Origin: an uncultured Gammaproteobacteria bacterium
Lineage (GTDB): Bacteria > Pseudomonadota > Gammaproteobacteria > Arenicellales > UBA868
Assembly: GCA_913051905.1 (NCBI GenBank)
Contig: CAJXBY010000037.1
Span: 1-18,753, forward strand
Reading direction: 5' to 3'
Length of the DNA: 18,753 nucleotides
This document shows positions 7,740-14,951 of this stretch, in pieces. Numbering within the stretch: the first letter of the stretch is position 1; each line of letters begins with the position of its first letter. Below the pieces are notes generated by a model, which had not been told where the DNA came from, made no database searches, and saw only the letters and a list, made by a program, of their open reading frames with translations. The position numbers and the translations under genes were made by a program.

Positions 7740-8498
7740 ATGAACCAGATCGACCTGAACGGGCGAAGGGCCGTCGTCACCGGCGGAGCTCAGGGGATCG
7801 GGCTGAGCGTCACACAAAGACTGCTGGACTCCGGCGCTACGGTCAGCCTCTGGGATCAGGATGCTGATCTTCTGAAGAGCACCTGTTTAGAACTTTCCGA
7901 CACTGCGGCCGACTCAATCTATAGCCAGGTCGTCGACGTGACTGATCCGGCCTCGGTGGCTGTTGCCGCCAGCGACACGGCCACCCGGATGGGAGGCGTC
8001 GATATTCTGGTCAACAATGCCGGGATTGCCGGCCCTACGGTGCCCTCCTGGGAGTACCCGATCGAGGACTGGCAACAGGTGATCAATGTGGATCTTAACG
8101 GCGTCTACTACTGCTGCCGGGCCGTGGTGCCGATGATGCGGGAACAGAAGTACGGACGGATCGTCAACGTGGCCTCTATCGCCGGGAAAGAGGGCAACCC
8201 GAATGCAGCCGCGTACAGCGCAGCCAAAGCCGGGGTCATCGCTCTCACCAAGTCCCTGGCCAAGGAGACTGCAGACCTGGATATTGCGGTCAATTGCATC
8301 AGTCCGGCTGCTGCGAAGACCCGTATCTTTGATCAGATCAGTCAGCAGCACATCGACTATATGCTGTCTAAGATCCCGCGCGGGCGTTTTGTGCGGGTCG
8401 AGGAGATCGCGGCGATGGTCGCCTGGATGGTGTCGGAAGAGAACTCTTTTACCACGGGTGCTGCATTTGACTTAAGTGGTGGTCGCGCGACCTACTAG
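7740..8498 (+). CDS. Classical SDR family oxidoreductase (FabG-like)
   Basis: A 252-residue short-chain dehydrogenase/reductase, a soluble NAD(P)-dependent alcohol/ketone oxidoreductase. Motifs are complete: TGGAQGIG (14-21), NNAG (92-95), Asn116, Ser146, and Tyr159-Lys163 in AAYSAAKAG, with a C-terminal FDLSGG segment. Asp at the end of the second strand (LWDQD, about 39) suggests NAD preference. The ATG at 7740 has GAGG 9 nt upstream inside an inverted repeat. It is the first gene of the operon with a second SDR and an HCCA isomerase-like protein, divergent from marR and probably under its control. Substrate is unknown; a hydroxy or oxo acid or aromatic alcohol intermediate would fit the context. 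Confidence 0.9.
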   Translation: MNQIDLNGRRAVVTGGAQGIGLSVTQRLLDSGATVSLWDQDADLLKSTCLELSDTAADSIYSQVVDVTDPASVAVAASDTATRMGGVDILVNNAGIAGPTVPSWEYPIEDWQQVINVDLNGVYYCCRAVVPMMREQKYGRIVNVASIAGKEGNPNAAAYSAAKAGVIALTKSLAKETADLDIAVNCISPAAAKTRIFDQISQQHIDYMLSKIPRGRFVRVEEIAAMVAWMVSEENSFTTGAAFDLSGGRATY

Positions 8499-8500
8499 GC

Positions 8501-9229
8501 ATGAATGGCGATAAAGTGGTCGTGGTGATGGGGGCTGGCGATGCTACGGGTGGTGCAGTCGCCGAACGATTCGCAAGAGAAGGCTATATCGCATGTGTTT
8601 CCCGCCGCAACCCGGACAAGCTGAAACCGCTTGTCGGGCGGATAGAGGCCGCCGGTGGACGTGCCGTGGCTTTCGGTACCGATGCTCGCCGTGAAGAACA
8701 GGTCAAGGAGATGTTCCGGACGATCGAAGAAGAGATCGGCCTGTTGGAGGTGTGCGTCTTCAATATCGGAGGCAATGTCCGCTTTCCGATTAACGAGACG
8801 ACGACCAGGGTTTACTACAAAGTTTGGGAAATGGGTTGTTTTGCGGGGTTTCTGACCGGCCGCGAAGCCGCCCACTACATGAAACCCCGTGGCCGCGGCA
8901 CTATACTGTTCACTGGGGCTACGGCAAGTCTGCGGGGTGGCGTAGGGTACAGTGCGTTTGCGGGTGCTAAATTCGGGCTACGTGCACTGGCCCAGTCGAT
9001 GGCGCGGGAACTTGGGCCGGAAGGTATTCATGTGTCGCATATCGTCATTGATGGCGCCATCGACACTGAGTGGATTGAGAAGATGTTTCCTGACGTTTAC
9101 GCCCGCAAGGATCAGGACGGGATACTGAATCCACATGATATTGCCGAGGTCTACTGGCAGCTGCACTGCCAGAAACCCTCAGCATGGACTCAGGAAGCTG
9201 ATCTTAGACCGTGGATTGAGCCGTACTAG
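8501..9229 (+). CDS. Divergent SDR family protein lacking the catalytic Tyr
   Basis: A 242-residue Rossmann-fold SDR that starts 2 bp after the previous SDR stop, with no clear ribosome site, so it is probably translationally coupled. The cofactor loop is GAGDATGG (11-18) instead of TGxxxGxG, NNAG is replaced by NIGG (88-91), and the YxxxK motif reads FAGAK (153-157), with Phe where the catalytic Tyr belongs. Lys157 and a Ser/Thr pair (141-143) remain; Tyr150 is three residues early. The adjoining helix FGLRALAQSMARELGP is well conserved, so this is not decay. From memory a set of bacterial SDRs shares this pattern; their activity is uncertain. It may be a non-catalytic partner of the neighbouring SDR or use another acid. 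Confidence 0.85.
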   Translation: MNGDKVVVVMGAGDATGGAVAERFAREGYIACVSRRNPDKLKPLVGRIEAAGGRAVAFGTDARREEQVKEMFRTIEEEIGLLEVCVFNIGGNVRFPINETTTRVYYKVWEMGCFAGFLTGREAAHYMKPRGRGTILFTGATASLRGGVGYSAFAGAKFGLRALAQSMARELGPEGIHVSHIVIDGAIDTEWIEKMFPDVYARKDQDGILNPHDIAEVYWQLHCQKPSAWTQEADLRPWIEPY

Positions 9230-9242
9230 GGAGGGTTAGCGG

Positions 9243-9833
9243 GTGACGCGCGTGGTGGAATTTTTCTTTGATTTCGGCAGCCCGGCAGTCTACCTTGCTG
9301 CGATGCAGCTTCCGAAGATTGCGGAGCAGGCCGGTGCGAAGATCGTATGGCGCCCCATGCTGCTGGGTGGTGTGTTCAAAGCCACCGGGAACCAGAGCCC
9401 GGTCATGATTCCAGCCAAAGGCGCCTACATGATGGGCACCGACCTTGTACGATTTTCAGCACGTTACGGGGTACCGTTTGAACACAACCCTTTCTTTCCC
9501 ATCAATACGCTGGCGCTGATGCGTGGTGCCGTGGCTTATCAGAATACGGACCGGTTCAAGGTCTATCGCGACACTATTTTCAAAGCCATGTGGGTGAGAC
9601 CTCGCGATCTCAACGATCCGCAGGTGGTTGGTGAGGTGCTGTCCGAGACGGGGTTCGATCCGGAGGACTTCATCAACCGGATCGGTGAGCAGTTGGTGAA
9701 GGACGAACTCAAGGCCAGCACTGAAGAAGCCGTGGAACGTGGTGCCTTCGGTGCACCGACATTCTTTGTCGATGGCGAAATGTTCTTCGGGCAGGATCGG
9801 CTCGATTTTGTTGCCGAAGCGCTATCCGCGTGA
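9243..9833 (+). CDS. 2-hydroxychromene-2-carboxylate isomerase family (DsbA-like) protein
   Basis: A 196-residue thioredoxin-fold protein of the HCCA isomerase/kappa-class glutathione transferase family. The N-terminal VEFFFDFGSPAVYLA has the family Ser-Pro pair (Ser13-Pro14), with the active Ser in the position of the DsbA cysteine. The C-terminal GAFGAPTFFVDGEMFFGQDRL is the typical cis-Pro loop and substrate-binding end. NahD-type members isomerize 2-hydroxychromene-2-carboxylate with glutathione in naphthalene degradation, but most family members are uncharacterised. GTG 9243 is set by GGGAGG at 9229-9234, 8 nt upstream. It is 13 bp after the divergent SDR and ends that operon. No other polyaromatic degradation gene is present, so a general glutathione-dependent isomerase is likelier. 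Confidence 0.9.
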   Translation: MTRVVEFFFDFGSPAVYLAAMQLPKIAEQAGAKIVWRPMLLGGVFKATGNQSPVMIPAKGAYMMGTDLVRFSARYGVPFEHNPFFPINTLALMRGAVAYQNTDRFKVYRDTIFKAMWVRPRDLNDPQVVGEVLSETGFDPEDFINRIGEQLVKDELKASTEEAVERGAFGAPTFFVDGEMFFGQDRLDFVAEALSA

Positions 9834-9874
9834 GTCGGTATAGACGATAGTCGCCCACACCGTTGAGGCACTTG

Positions 9875-9896
9875 CAGCTCCCAGCGCCTAGAGCTG
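9875..9896 (+). repeat. Hairpin before the 46-aa microprotein
   Basis: CAGCTC (9875-9880) and GAGCTG (9891-9896) form a perfect 6-bp inverted repeat around a 10-nt loop. There is no following T-run, so it is not a convincing intrinsic terminator. Its right arm covers the only purine-rich stretch ahead of ATG 9907. Confidence 0.4.
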
Positions 9897-9906
9897 GAAA
9901 TCGCTC

Positions 9907-10047
9907 ATGACCCGCCCCCGGAAACCCAAGCTACTGCGGAAATTGCTTCTCCTACTGGCGTTTCTGATTGCCAGCGTGGGTATCCTGTTCGTCGTTATCA
10001 ATCTCTTCTATGGCCTTTTCGGCGGATTTTGGACGCCCGCCGCATGA
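9907..10047 (+). CDS. Small single-pass membrane protein (46 aa), unknown
   Basis: Unrecognised short open frame. It begins MTRPRKPKLLRK, a strongly basic cytoplasmic-type start, then about 27 hydrophobic residues (13-40, rich in Leu, Ile, Val and Phe) ending in FYGLFGGFW and a short tail. The layout is that of a single-pass, N-in membrane microprotein. It has no strong Shine-Dalgarno; the only nearby purine run (GAGCTGG) is in the right arm of a hairpin at 9875-9896. It sits between the HCCA isomerase-like gene and the TRAP large permease, in the same direction, which suggests a link with the transporter. Expression is unproven. Confidence 0.4.
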   Translation: MTRPRKPKLLRKLLLLLAFLIASVGILFVVINLFYGLFGGFWTPAA

Positions 10048-10163
10048 TCGGGATGATTCGTCCGCCGAGTCGTTCCTGTGACGAGAGAGCCTGTCTTGTC
10101 TGCTAAAGACATTCGCAATTGCCCACACGGGGTGCCACCGTATGGGTCCACAGTAGGCGAGTG

Positions 10164-11522
10164 ATGTTTGCCGAGTATCTACCGCTGCTGATGTTTGCTG
10201 TGCTAATGCTGTTGGTATTCAGCAGTTACCCGATTGGTTTTGTTCTGGGAGGTGTCGCGGTTCTATTCGGGATTTTTGGCTGGTTTGCAGGCGTTTTCTC
10301 GCTAATCGAGTTTTTCAACTTCCTGCCCAGAATCTGGATGATTGCAGACAACTTTGCGATCATTGCTGTGCCGCTTTTCGTTTTTATGGGTGTGATGCTC
10401 GAACGGTCCGAGATCGCTAAGGATCTTCTCGAGACCCTGCAGATACTGCTGCGGCGCGTGCCTGGTGGGATGGCCATGGCGGTTACGGTGATGGCGACGA
10501 TATTTGCCGCTATCACCGGCGTGGTGGGGGCCTCTGTTGTCGTGATGACGTTGATCGCGTTGCCGCCTATGTTGAAGGCGGGCTACCGCCCGACCTTGGC
10601 GCTGGGTACGATCGCGGCATCGTCAACGCTTGGTATTCTGATTCCGCCGAGTATTCTGCTGGTTTTTCTTGCCGAGTTGCTGCCAATGTCGATTGGTATG
10701 CTGTTCGCGGCGGCGCTCTATCCGGGTTTCCTCTTGTCTGCGCTCTACCTGCTTTACATCGGCGTCTATACCCTGATCGTCCCGGAAGCCGCTCCCAGAA
10801 TGCCTGTCCAGAGTGAGCGACTGTCGGGTGGAGAGATTGTCGGAATTTTCCTCCGGGGTGTTCTGCCGCCGGTGGTTCTTATTTCGATGGTGCTGGGCTC
10901 GATACTGACTGGCTTTGTCACAATCACCGAGTCGGCGGCTGTGGGTGCCGCAGGTGCCATGCTGCTGGCATGGGCGCGTGGCAAGCTGAGTCTTTCGACG
11001 CTGACCGATTGTGTGCGTCGAAGCGCGATGATGATCGGCATGATCTTTTTTCTCTTTATCGGTGCGACCTGTTTCTCCTACGTGTTCCGGGTCCTCGGTG
11101 GAGACGAACTGATATTGGCCTTGGTTAACGAGGCGGGTCTCAGTAACTGGGGCGTCCTGATTTTCGCGATCCTTTTGATCTTTGTTATGGGTTTCTTTTT
11201 CGATGTTCTTGAGATTCTTCTCGTTGTCGTCCCGGTGTTCGCACCGCTGGTTGCCTTGCTCGAATTCGGCGGCCATATTCCCCAGGCGGATGTCATCTAC
11301 TGGTTCTCGGTCCTGGTTGCGGTCACACTGCAGACCTCGTTTCTGACGCCACCGATGGGCCTGGCATTGTTTTATGTGAAAGGCGTATCGCCGGAATCGG
11401 TGACGATGAGTCAGATCTATGTCGGCATCATCCCGTTCGTGATCATGCAGCTGCTCTGTGTCGGTCTGATCATGGCTTTTCCCGACATCGCGATGTGGCT
11501 GCCACATCGCCTTTTTGACTGA
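10164..11522 (+). CDS. TRAP transporter large permease subunit (DctM family)
   Basis: A 452-residue multi-spanning membrane protein of the DctM family, the ion-coupled channel subunit of TRAP transporters for organic acids. It is closest in look to the mannitol/chloroaromatic (FcbT3/TakM-like) subgroup. Family segments include MADNFAIIAVPLFVFMG-like AVPLFVFMGVMLE, TGVVGASVVVMTLIALPPML, TLGILIPPSILLVFLAEL and GFVTITESAAVGAAGA, and near the end LQTSFLTPPMGLALFYVKG. ATG 10164 is preceded by AGG at 10155-10157 with 6 nt spacing; a GTG at 10161 is possible. It lies 16 bp upstream of the small permease gene. This M-then-Q order is the reverse of the common P-Q-M arrangement, and no periplasmic binding protein gene is nearby. 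Confidence 0.93.
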   Translation: MFAEYLPLLMFAVLMLLVFSSYPIGFVLGGVAVLFGIFGWFAGVFSLIEFFNFLPRIWMIADNFAIIAVPLFVFMGVMLERSEIAKDLLETLQILLRRVPGGMAMAVTVMATIFAAITGVVGASVVVMTLIALPPMLKAGYRPTLALGTIAASSTLGILIPPSILLVFLAELLPMSIGMLFAAALYPGFLLSALYLLYIGVYTLIVPEAAPRMPVQSERLSGGEIVGIFLRGVLPPVVLISMVLGSILTGFVTITESAAVGAAGAMLLAWARGKLSLSTLTDCVRRSAMMIGMIFFLFIGATCFSYVFRVLGGDELILALVNEAGLSNWGVLIFAILLIFVMGFFFDVLEILLVVVPVFAPLVALLEFGGHIPQADVIYWFSVLVAVTLQTSFLTPPMGLALFYVKGVSPESVTMSQIYVGIIPFVIMQLLCVGLIMAFPDIAMWLPHRLFD

Positions 11523-11538
11523 ACCGGTGCGTTGAACT

Positions 11539-12177
11539 ATGGATCAACCCTCAGAAAACATTCGCCGGTGCCGACTCTGGTTGAAAGCGGCCTTCTGGCT
11601 CGAGTTTCCGGTGGTTTGGCTGGGCCGGGCGACCGCCTGGCTGATGCTACCGTTGATTGGCGTCATTATCTTCGATGCCATATCTAGGAAGTTCCTGCGC
11701 AAGCTGCCCTTTGTGATTGAGACGGGCCTTTACCATCTGATGAATTCACCCAAACTGCAGGATTCCGAGTGGCATATGCATGCCGTTATGTTTCTTGTCG
11801 CGATGGGCTATGCCTATGTGTACAACGCCCACGTTCGTCTGGACCTCTTCAGACCCCGTCTGGGTGCCAAAGGCAGGCTGTGGGTGGAGCTTTTTGGCGG
11901 GGTACTGCTCCTCCTGCCGTTTCTGGGGGTTCTGATTTTTTACGGCTGGCACTTCGTGATGTCTGCGTGGATAACTGATGAAGGCACCTCGGTTCTGATC
12001 GGAATAGGCAACCGGTGGTTTATCAAGTCCTTTCTAGTGGTGGGGTTCTTCCTCTTGTTGTTTTCTGCTCTGTCACTGCTGATCCGGTTCGCAGTTCGTT
12101 TATGGGGGCCGGAAGAACTGGCGGCCGCGACGAACTCAGACGCGTTTACGCGGGATTCCCATTCCGCTTTTGAATAG
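11539..12177 (+). CDS. TRAP transporter small permease subunit (DctQ family)
   Basis: A 212-residue four-helix membrane protein of the DctQ family, which supports the large permease. Four hydrophobic segments are visible (about 30-50, 75-95, 110-140, 165-190). The family motif region reads LQDSEWHMHAVMFLVAMGYAYV followed by NAHVRLDLF (about 74-104), typical of the mannitol/chloroaromatic TRAP subgroup. The C-terminal tail is hydrophilic. It follows the large permease by 16 bp and ends 59 bp before the convergent SDR stop. I saw no clear intrinsic terminator in that convergent gap. Confidence 0.92.
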   Translation: MDQPSENIRRCRLWLKAAFWLEFPVVWLGRATAWLMLPLIGVIIFDAISRKFLRKLPFVIETGLYHLMNSPKLQDSEWHMHAVMFLVAMGYAYVYNAHVRLDLFRPRLGAKGRLWVELFGGVLLLLPFLGVLIFYGWHFVMSAWITDEGTSVLIGIGNRWFIKSFLVVGFFLLLFSALSLLIRFAVRLWGPEELAAATNSDAFTRDSHSAFE

Positions 12178-12236
12178 GAAATTAGAACCGTTGCGGGCTT
12201 TGGCCTAAACCCAAAAGTTCAGATGAGGTTCGGGCG

Positions 12237-13010
12237 TCAGGCAGAATCCCCCCCGTCGATATAAAAAGTCTGGCCCGTGATGTAGTCGGCCTCGCCGGAT
12301 GCCAGAAAAGCGGCGACATTTGCGACATCGTCGGCCTGGGCAGGTCGTTTCAGGGGTATGATCTCAGTCCGTTTCCGGATGGACTCGCCGATGCCTCGAT
12401 TCCACATCTCTGCCATGCGCTGGTCGATGTATGACCACATTTCCGTATCGACGATGCCGGGCGCCAGTGCGTTGACCGTAATGCCACTATCAGCCAACGC
12501 CAGCGCCATCGAACGGGTCAAGGATACGACGGCCGTCTTGCTGGCAGCATAGGCGGCGATCTCGGGACGCCCGCGGTGCGCGGCCAGGGAGGCCGTGTTG
12601 ATGATCTTGCCCCCACCGTTCTCGACCATGTGACGTGCTACGGCCTGACCGCACAGAAACACCCCTTTGAGATTCACGTCCATCACCTCGTCCCAGTCCG
12701 ACTCTTTGATGTCAAAAAATTCCTGAACCCTGATGATTCCGGCATTGTTGAAAAAGATGTCAATGCGGCCAAAGGTTTCGATCATCTGACTCACCATCTG
12801 GTCCACCTGGGTCTTATCGACGACATCGACCGGAATCACGAGTCCTCGACGGTTGTGGGACTGAACGGTATTCAGCACCTTGGGCAGATGATCGGTCCGG
12901 ATATCCGCTAGGGCGACATCGGCGCCTTCTCGGGCGAGTCTTTCGGCGATCGCGCGGCCGATTCCTCCGGAAGCACCCGTCACGAGCCCAACCTTGCCTT
13001 CGAGTTTCAT
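12237..13010 (-). CDS. Classical SDR family oxidoreductase (3-hydroxybutyrate/FabG-like)
   Basis: A 257-residue classical SDR with an intact active site: TGASGGIG (11-18), NNAG (88-91), Ser141, and Tyr154-Lys158 in AYAASKTA. Asp36 (LADIR) suggests NAD as cofactor. The C-terminus has DYITGQTFYIDGG, a standard closing segment of the family. I chose ATG 13010, preceded by AGGA about 11 nt upstream, over the in-frame GTG at 13040 because the usual N-terminus (MKLEGKVGLVTG) begins there. It is the second gene of a minus-strand pair, 32 bp behind the SDR at 13043-13804, and its 3' end converges on the TRAP small permease gene. Substrate is unknown. Confidence 0.9.
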   Translation of the reverse strand: MKLEGKVGLVTGASGGIGRAIAERLAREGADVALADIRTDHLPKVLNTVQSHNRRGLVIPVDVVDKTQVDQMVSQMIETFGRIDIFFNNAGIIRVQEFFDIKESDWDEVMDVNLKGVFLCGQAVARHMVENGGGKIINTASLAAHRGRPEIAAYAASKTAVVSLTRSMALALADSGITVNALAPGIVDTEMWSYIDQRMAEMWNRGIGESIRKRTEIIPLKRPAQADDVANVAAFLASGEADYITGQTFYIDGGDSA

Positions 13011-13042
13011 GGTCGACAATATCCTTTGTTGCGGTCGCACAT

Positions 13043-13804
13043 TTACTGAGCAGTCATGCCCCCGTCGATGACGAGTTCTGCACCGGTCATGAAGCTGGAT
13101 TCGTCAGATGCCAGGAAAACACAACCCCAGGCGATATCCTCGGCAGTGCCCATCCGTCCGAGTGGTGTCTTATCCACCCGTATCTTCCATTGGACAGGGT
13201 CACCGTGTATTTCAGCGGTCATTTGTGTGTCTGCGAAGCCCGGGTGCACGGAATTGCAGCGGATCTTCTCCGGCGCGTACTGGACCGCTGCAGCTTTGGT
13301 GAACGTACGAACTGCACCTTTGGACGAGTGGTACGCCGTGGACCCGATGCTGCCGACGATGCCGTAGATCGAGGAGATATTGATGATAGAGCCGCCGCCG
13401 GCGGCCCGCATTGGTGCAATGGAGTGCTTGGTGCCCAGAAATACACCTGTTGAGTTGACGGCGTGTGTCCGGTTCCAGGCATCCAGCGTGGTATCTTCGA
13501 CCGCGGCCTGGTTTCGTGGGCTCGGCACCCCGGCACTATTCAGCGTGATGTCCAGGCCGCCATATCGTTCGAGTGTGGCTGCAATCGCATCGATCCACTG
13601 CTGTTCGTCGCTCACATCAAGGTGTACATAGATGGCTTGTCCACCGTCATCCTTGATCTCCTCGACCACCTGCCTGCCCAGATCGTCATCGACGTCTGCG
13701 ATCACGATACCGCTGGCGCCCGCCTTCGCAAAAAGGTGTGCGCTGGCGGCCCCAATGCCGGAGGCACCCCCTGTCACAAGAGCCACTTTTTCTTTGAGTC
13801 GCAT
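13043..13804 (-). CDS. Classical SDR family oxidoreductase (cyclohexanol/glucose dehydrogenase-like)
   Basis: A 253-residue SDR with TGGASGIG (11-18), NSAG (89-92, a common variant of NNAG), Ser145, and Tyr158-Lys162 in AYHSSKGAV. Asp37 (IADVD) suggests NAD preference. The C-terminal SSFMTGAELVIDGGMTAQ is typical of secondary alcohol or 3-oxoacyl dehydrogenase-type members. ATG 13804 has GGAG 8 nt upstream; that site lies in an ATTCTC-5-GAGAAT inverted repeat (13810-13826). It heads the SDR pair and is divergent from the E1alpha gene across 172 bp. Two SDRs back to back suggests sequential oxidation steps, or acts on both stereoisomers of one substrate; this is inference. Confidence 0.9.
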   Translation of the reverse strand: MRLKEKVALVTGGASGIGAASAHLFAKAGASGIVIADVDDDLGRQVVEEIKDDGGQAIYVHLDVSDEQQWIDAIAATLERYGGLDITLNSAGVPSPRNQAAVEDTTLDAWNRTHAVNSTGVFLGTKHSIAPMRAAGGGSIINISSIYGIVGSIGSTAYHSSKGAVRTFTKAAAVQYAPEKIRCNSVHPGFADTQMTAEIHGDPVQWKIRVDKTPLGRMGTAEDIAWGCVFLASDESSFMTGAELVIDGGMTAQ

Positions 13805-13976
13805 GTTTGATTCTCCGTCTGAGAATTGCCTGAATTTGGGGTCAATTGTGGACCACATCTGGCCCAGGAACCAGCCTGGATAACATTGAGCAGGGTGACT
13901 GGCAATCGGAATGGGTTCTCCTCTACACTTGTCTGATCACGCACTGGGTGCTGCATGACAAAAACAGGGGGAGCTC
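13805..13976. promoter_or_regulatory. Divergent intergenic region, SDR pair / E1-E2 operon
   Basis: This 172-bp gap must carry promoters for both directions. I see an inverted repeat ATTCTC-5-GAGAAT (13810-13826) over the SDR ribosome site, and GGTC-7-GACC near 13840-13856. No convincing sigma70 pair and no sigma54 element (TGGC-N-TTGC) could be found, although acetoin dehydrogenase operons are often sigma54-dependent. The E1alpha ribosome site AGGGGGAG is just before ATG 13977. Confidence 0.4.
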
Positions 13977-14951
13977 ATGGATCTATCAGCTGAAGTGTGC
14001 CAAAAGATGTATTCCGATATGTGGCGGATACGGCTTTTCGAAGAAGAAGCCGATCGCCAGACCCACCTGGGCAACGTCGTCGGTACGCTGCACATGTACT
14101 GCGGCGAGGAGGCGGTGGCGGTCGGGGTCTGTTCAAATTTGACTGATGAAGACTATGTTCTTGGGACGCATCGCAGCCATGGACATTGCCTTGCCAAGGG
14201 CGCCCAGTCAGACCGCATGATGGCCGAGTTATTCGGCAAGGCGACTGGAACGTGCGCCGGCAAAGGGGGTTCTATGCACATCGCGGACTTCTCCCGTAAT
14301 ATGCTGGGCGCCAATGGCATTGTCGGTGCCGGGCTGGGCCCGACCACCGGGACAGCGCTGGCCACAAAACTGCGCGGTACCGATCAGGTGTCTGTCTGTT
14401 TCTTCGGAGATGGCGCGGCTGCCCGGGGGACTTTCCATGAAGCTATCGCTATGGGGTCGCTCTGGGACCTGCCGGTGGTTTACGTCTGCGAGAACAATCA
14501 GTACCAGCAGTGGGTTCCTCGCAAAAATGTTGCCGTCGTGGATTCGGTGGCTGATATGGCGGGGTCGTATTCCATACCTGGCGTATCGGTCGATGGCCAG
14601 AACCTGGTCGAGGTCTGTGAAGCCTCGGCCGAGGCGATCAGTCGCGCCCGTAGCGGCGCCGGCCCGACCCTGCTCGAGGCCCGCACCTACCGGTTTCACG
14701 GCCACAGCCTGGGCGATGAACAGCAGTACCGATCGACCGAAGAGGTGCAGGAGTGGACCAACGACCGCGATCCAATCAACTTGGCTGCAGACTTCATGCG
14801 TAAACGCGACTGGCTGAGTGACGACGAGGACCAGGCGATTCAGGCTGACGCTGCGGCGGAGATCGCTGCGGCGGTGAAGTTCGCTGAAGAAAGCCCCTGG
14901 CCGACGGCGGACGATGTCGCTACCGATGTGGTGGCAAGGGAGGTGGCGTGA
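13977..14951 (+). CDS. Thiamine diphosphate-dependent dehydrogenase E1 component, alpha subunit (acetoin/pyruvate type)
   Basis: A 324-residue E1alpha subunit of a heterotetrameric 2-oxoacid or acetoin dehydrogenase, which binds thiamine diphosphate and decarboxylates or cleaves the substrate before transfer to lipoyl-E2. The ThDP motif runs from GDG (144-146) to NN (173-174). HRSHGH (65-70), the GKGGSMH segment (96-101) and the loop RFHGHSLGDEQQYR (239-252) match the family. The length is that of AcoA/BCKDH-like short E1alpha proteins. Its TGA overlaps the ATG of the beta subunit, as expected for equimolar subunits. Sequence alone does not separate acetoin from pyruvate or branched-chain substrates. 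An E1-E2 operon beside catabolic SDRs favours a catabolic 2-oxo acid or acetoin. Confidence 0.92.
   Translation: MDLSAEVCQKMYSDMWRIRLFEEEADRQTHLGNVVGTLHMYCGEEAVAVGVCSNLTDEDYVLGTHRSHGHCLAKGAQSDRMMAELFGKATGTCAGKGGSMHIADFSRNMLGANGIVGAGLGPTTGTALATKLRGTDQVSVCFFGDGAAARGTFHEAIAMGSLWDLPVVYVCENNQYQQWVPRKNVAVVDSVADMAGSYSIPGVSVDGQNLVEVCEASAEAISRARSGAGPTLLEARTYRFHGHSLGDEQQYRSTEEVQEWTNDRDPINLAADFMRKRDWLSDDEDQAIQADAAAEIAAAVKFAEESPWPTADDVATDVVAREVA

Noticed and set aside
10044..10106. 20-codon frame starting ATG 10044 overlapping the end of the 46-aa frame
   Set aside because: Too short, no ribosome site and no recognisable property.
10623..11507. Long open frame (294 codons) antisense to the TRAP large permease
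   Set aside because: Its translation is rich in Gln, Arg, His, Asp and Asn with no hydrophobic core pattern, as expected for the complement of a membrane-protein gene; the plus-strand gene has clear family motifs.
12178..12236. Possible bidirectional terminator between the TRAP small permease and the convergent SDR
   Set aside because: The candidate stem GGGCTTT...AAACCC is interrupted by mismatches and has no T-run; not supportable.
13830..13976. Sigma54 promoter expected for an acetoin-type operon
   Set aside because: TGGC occurs (for example near 13901) but no TTGC-type element follows at the right distance.
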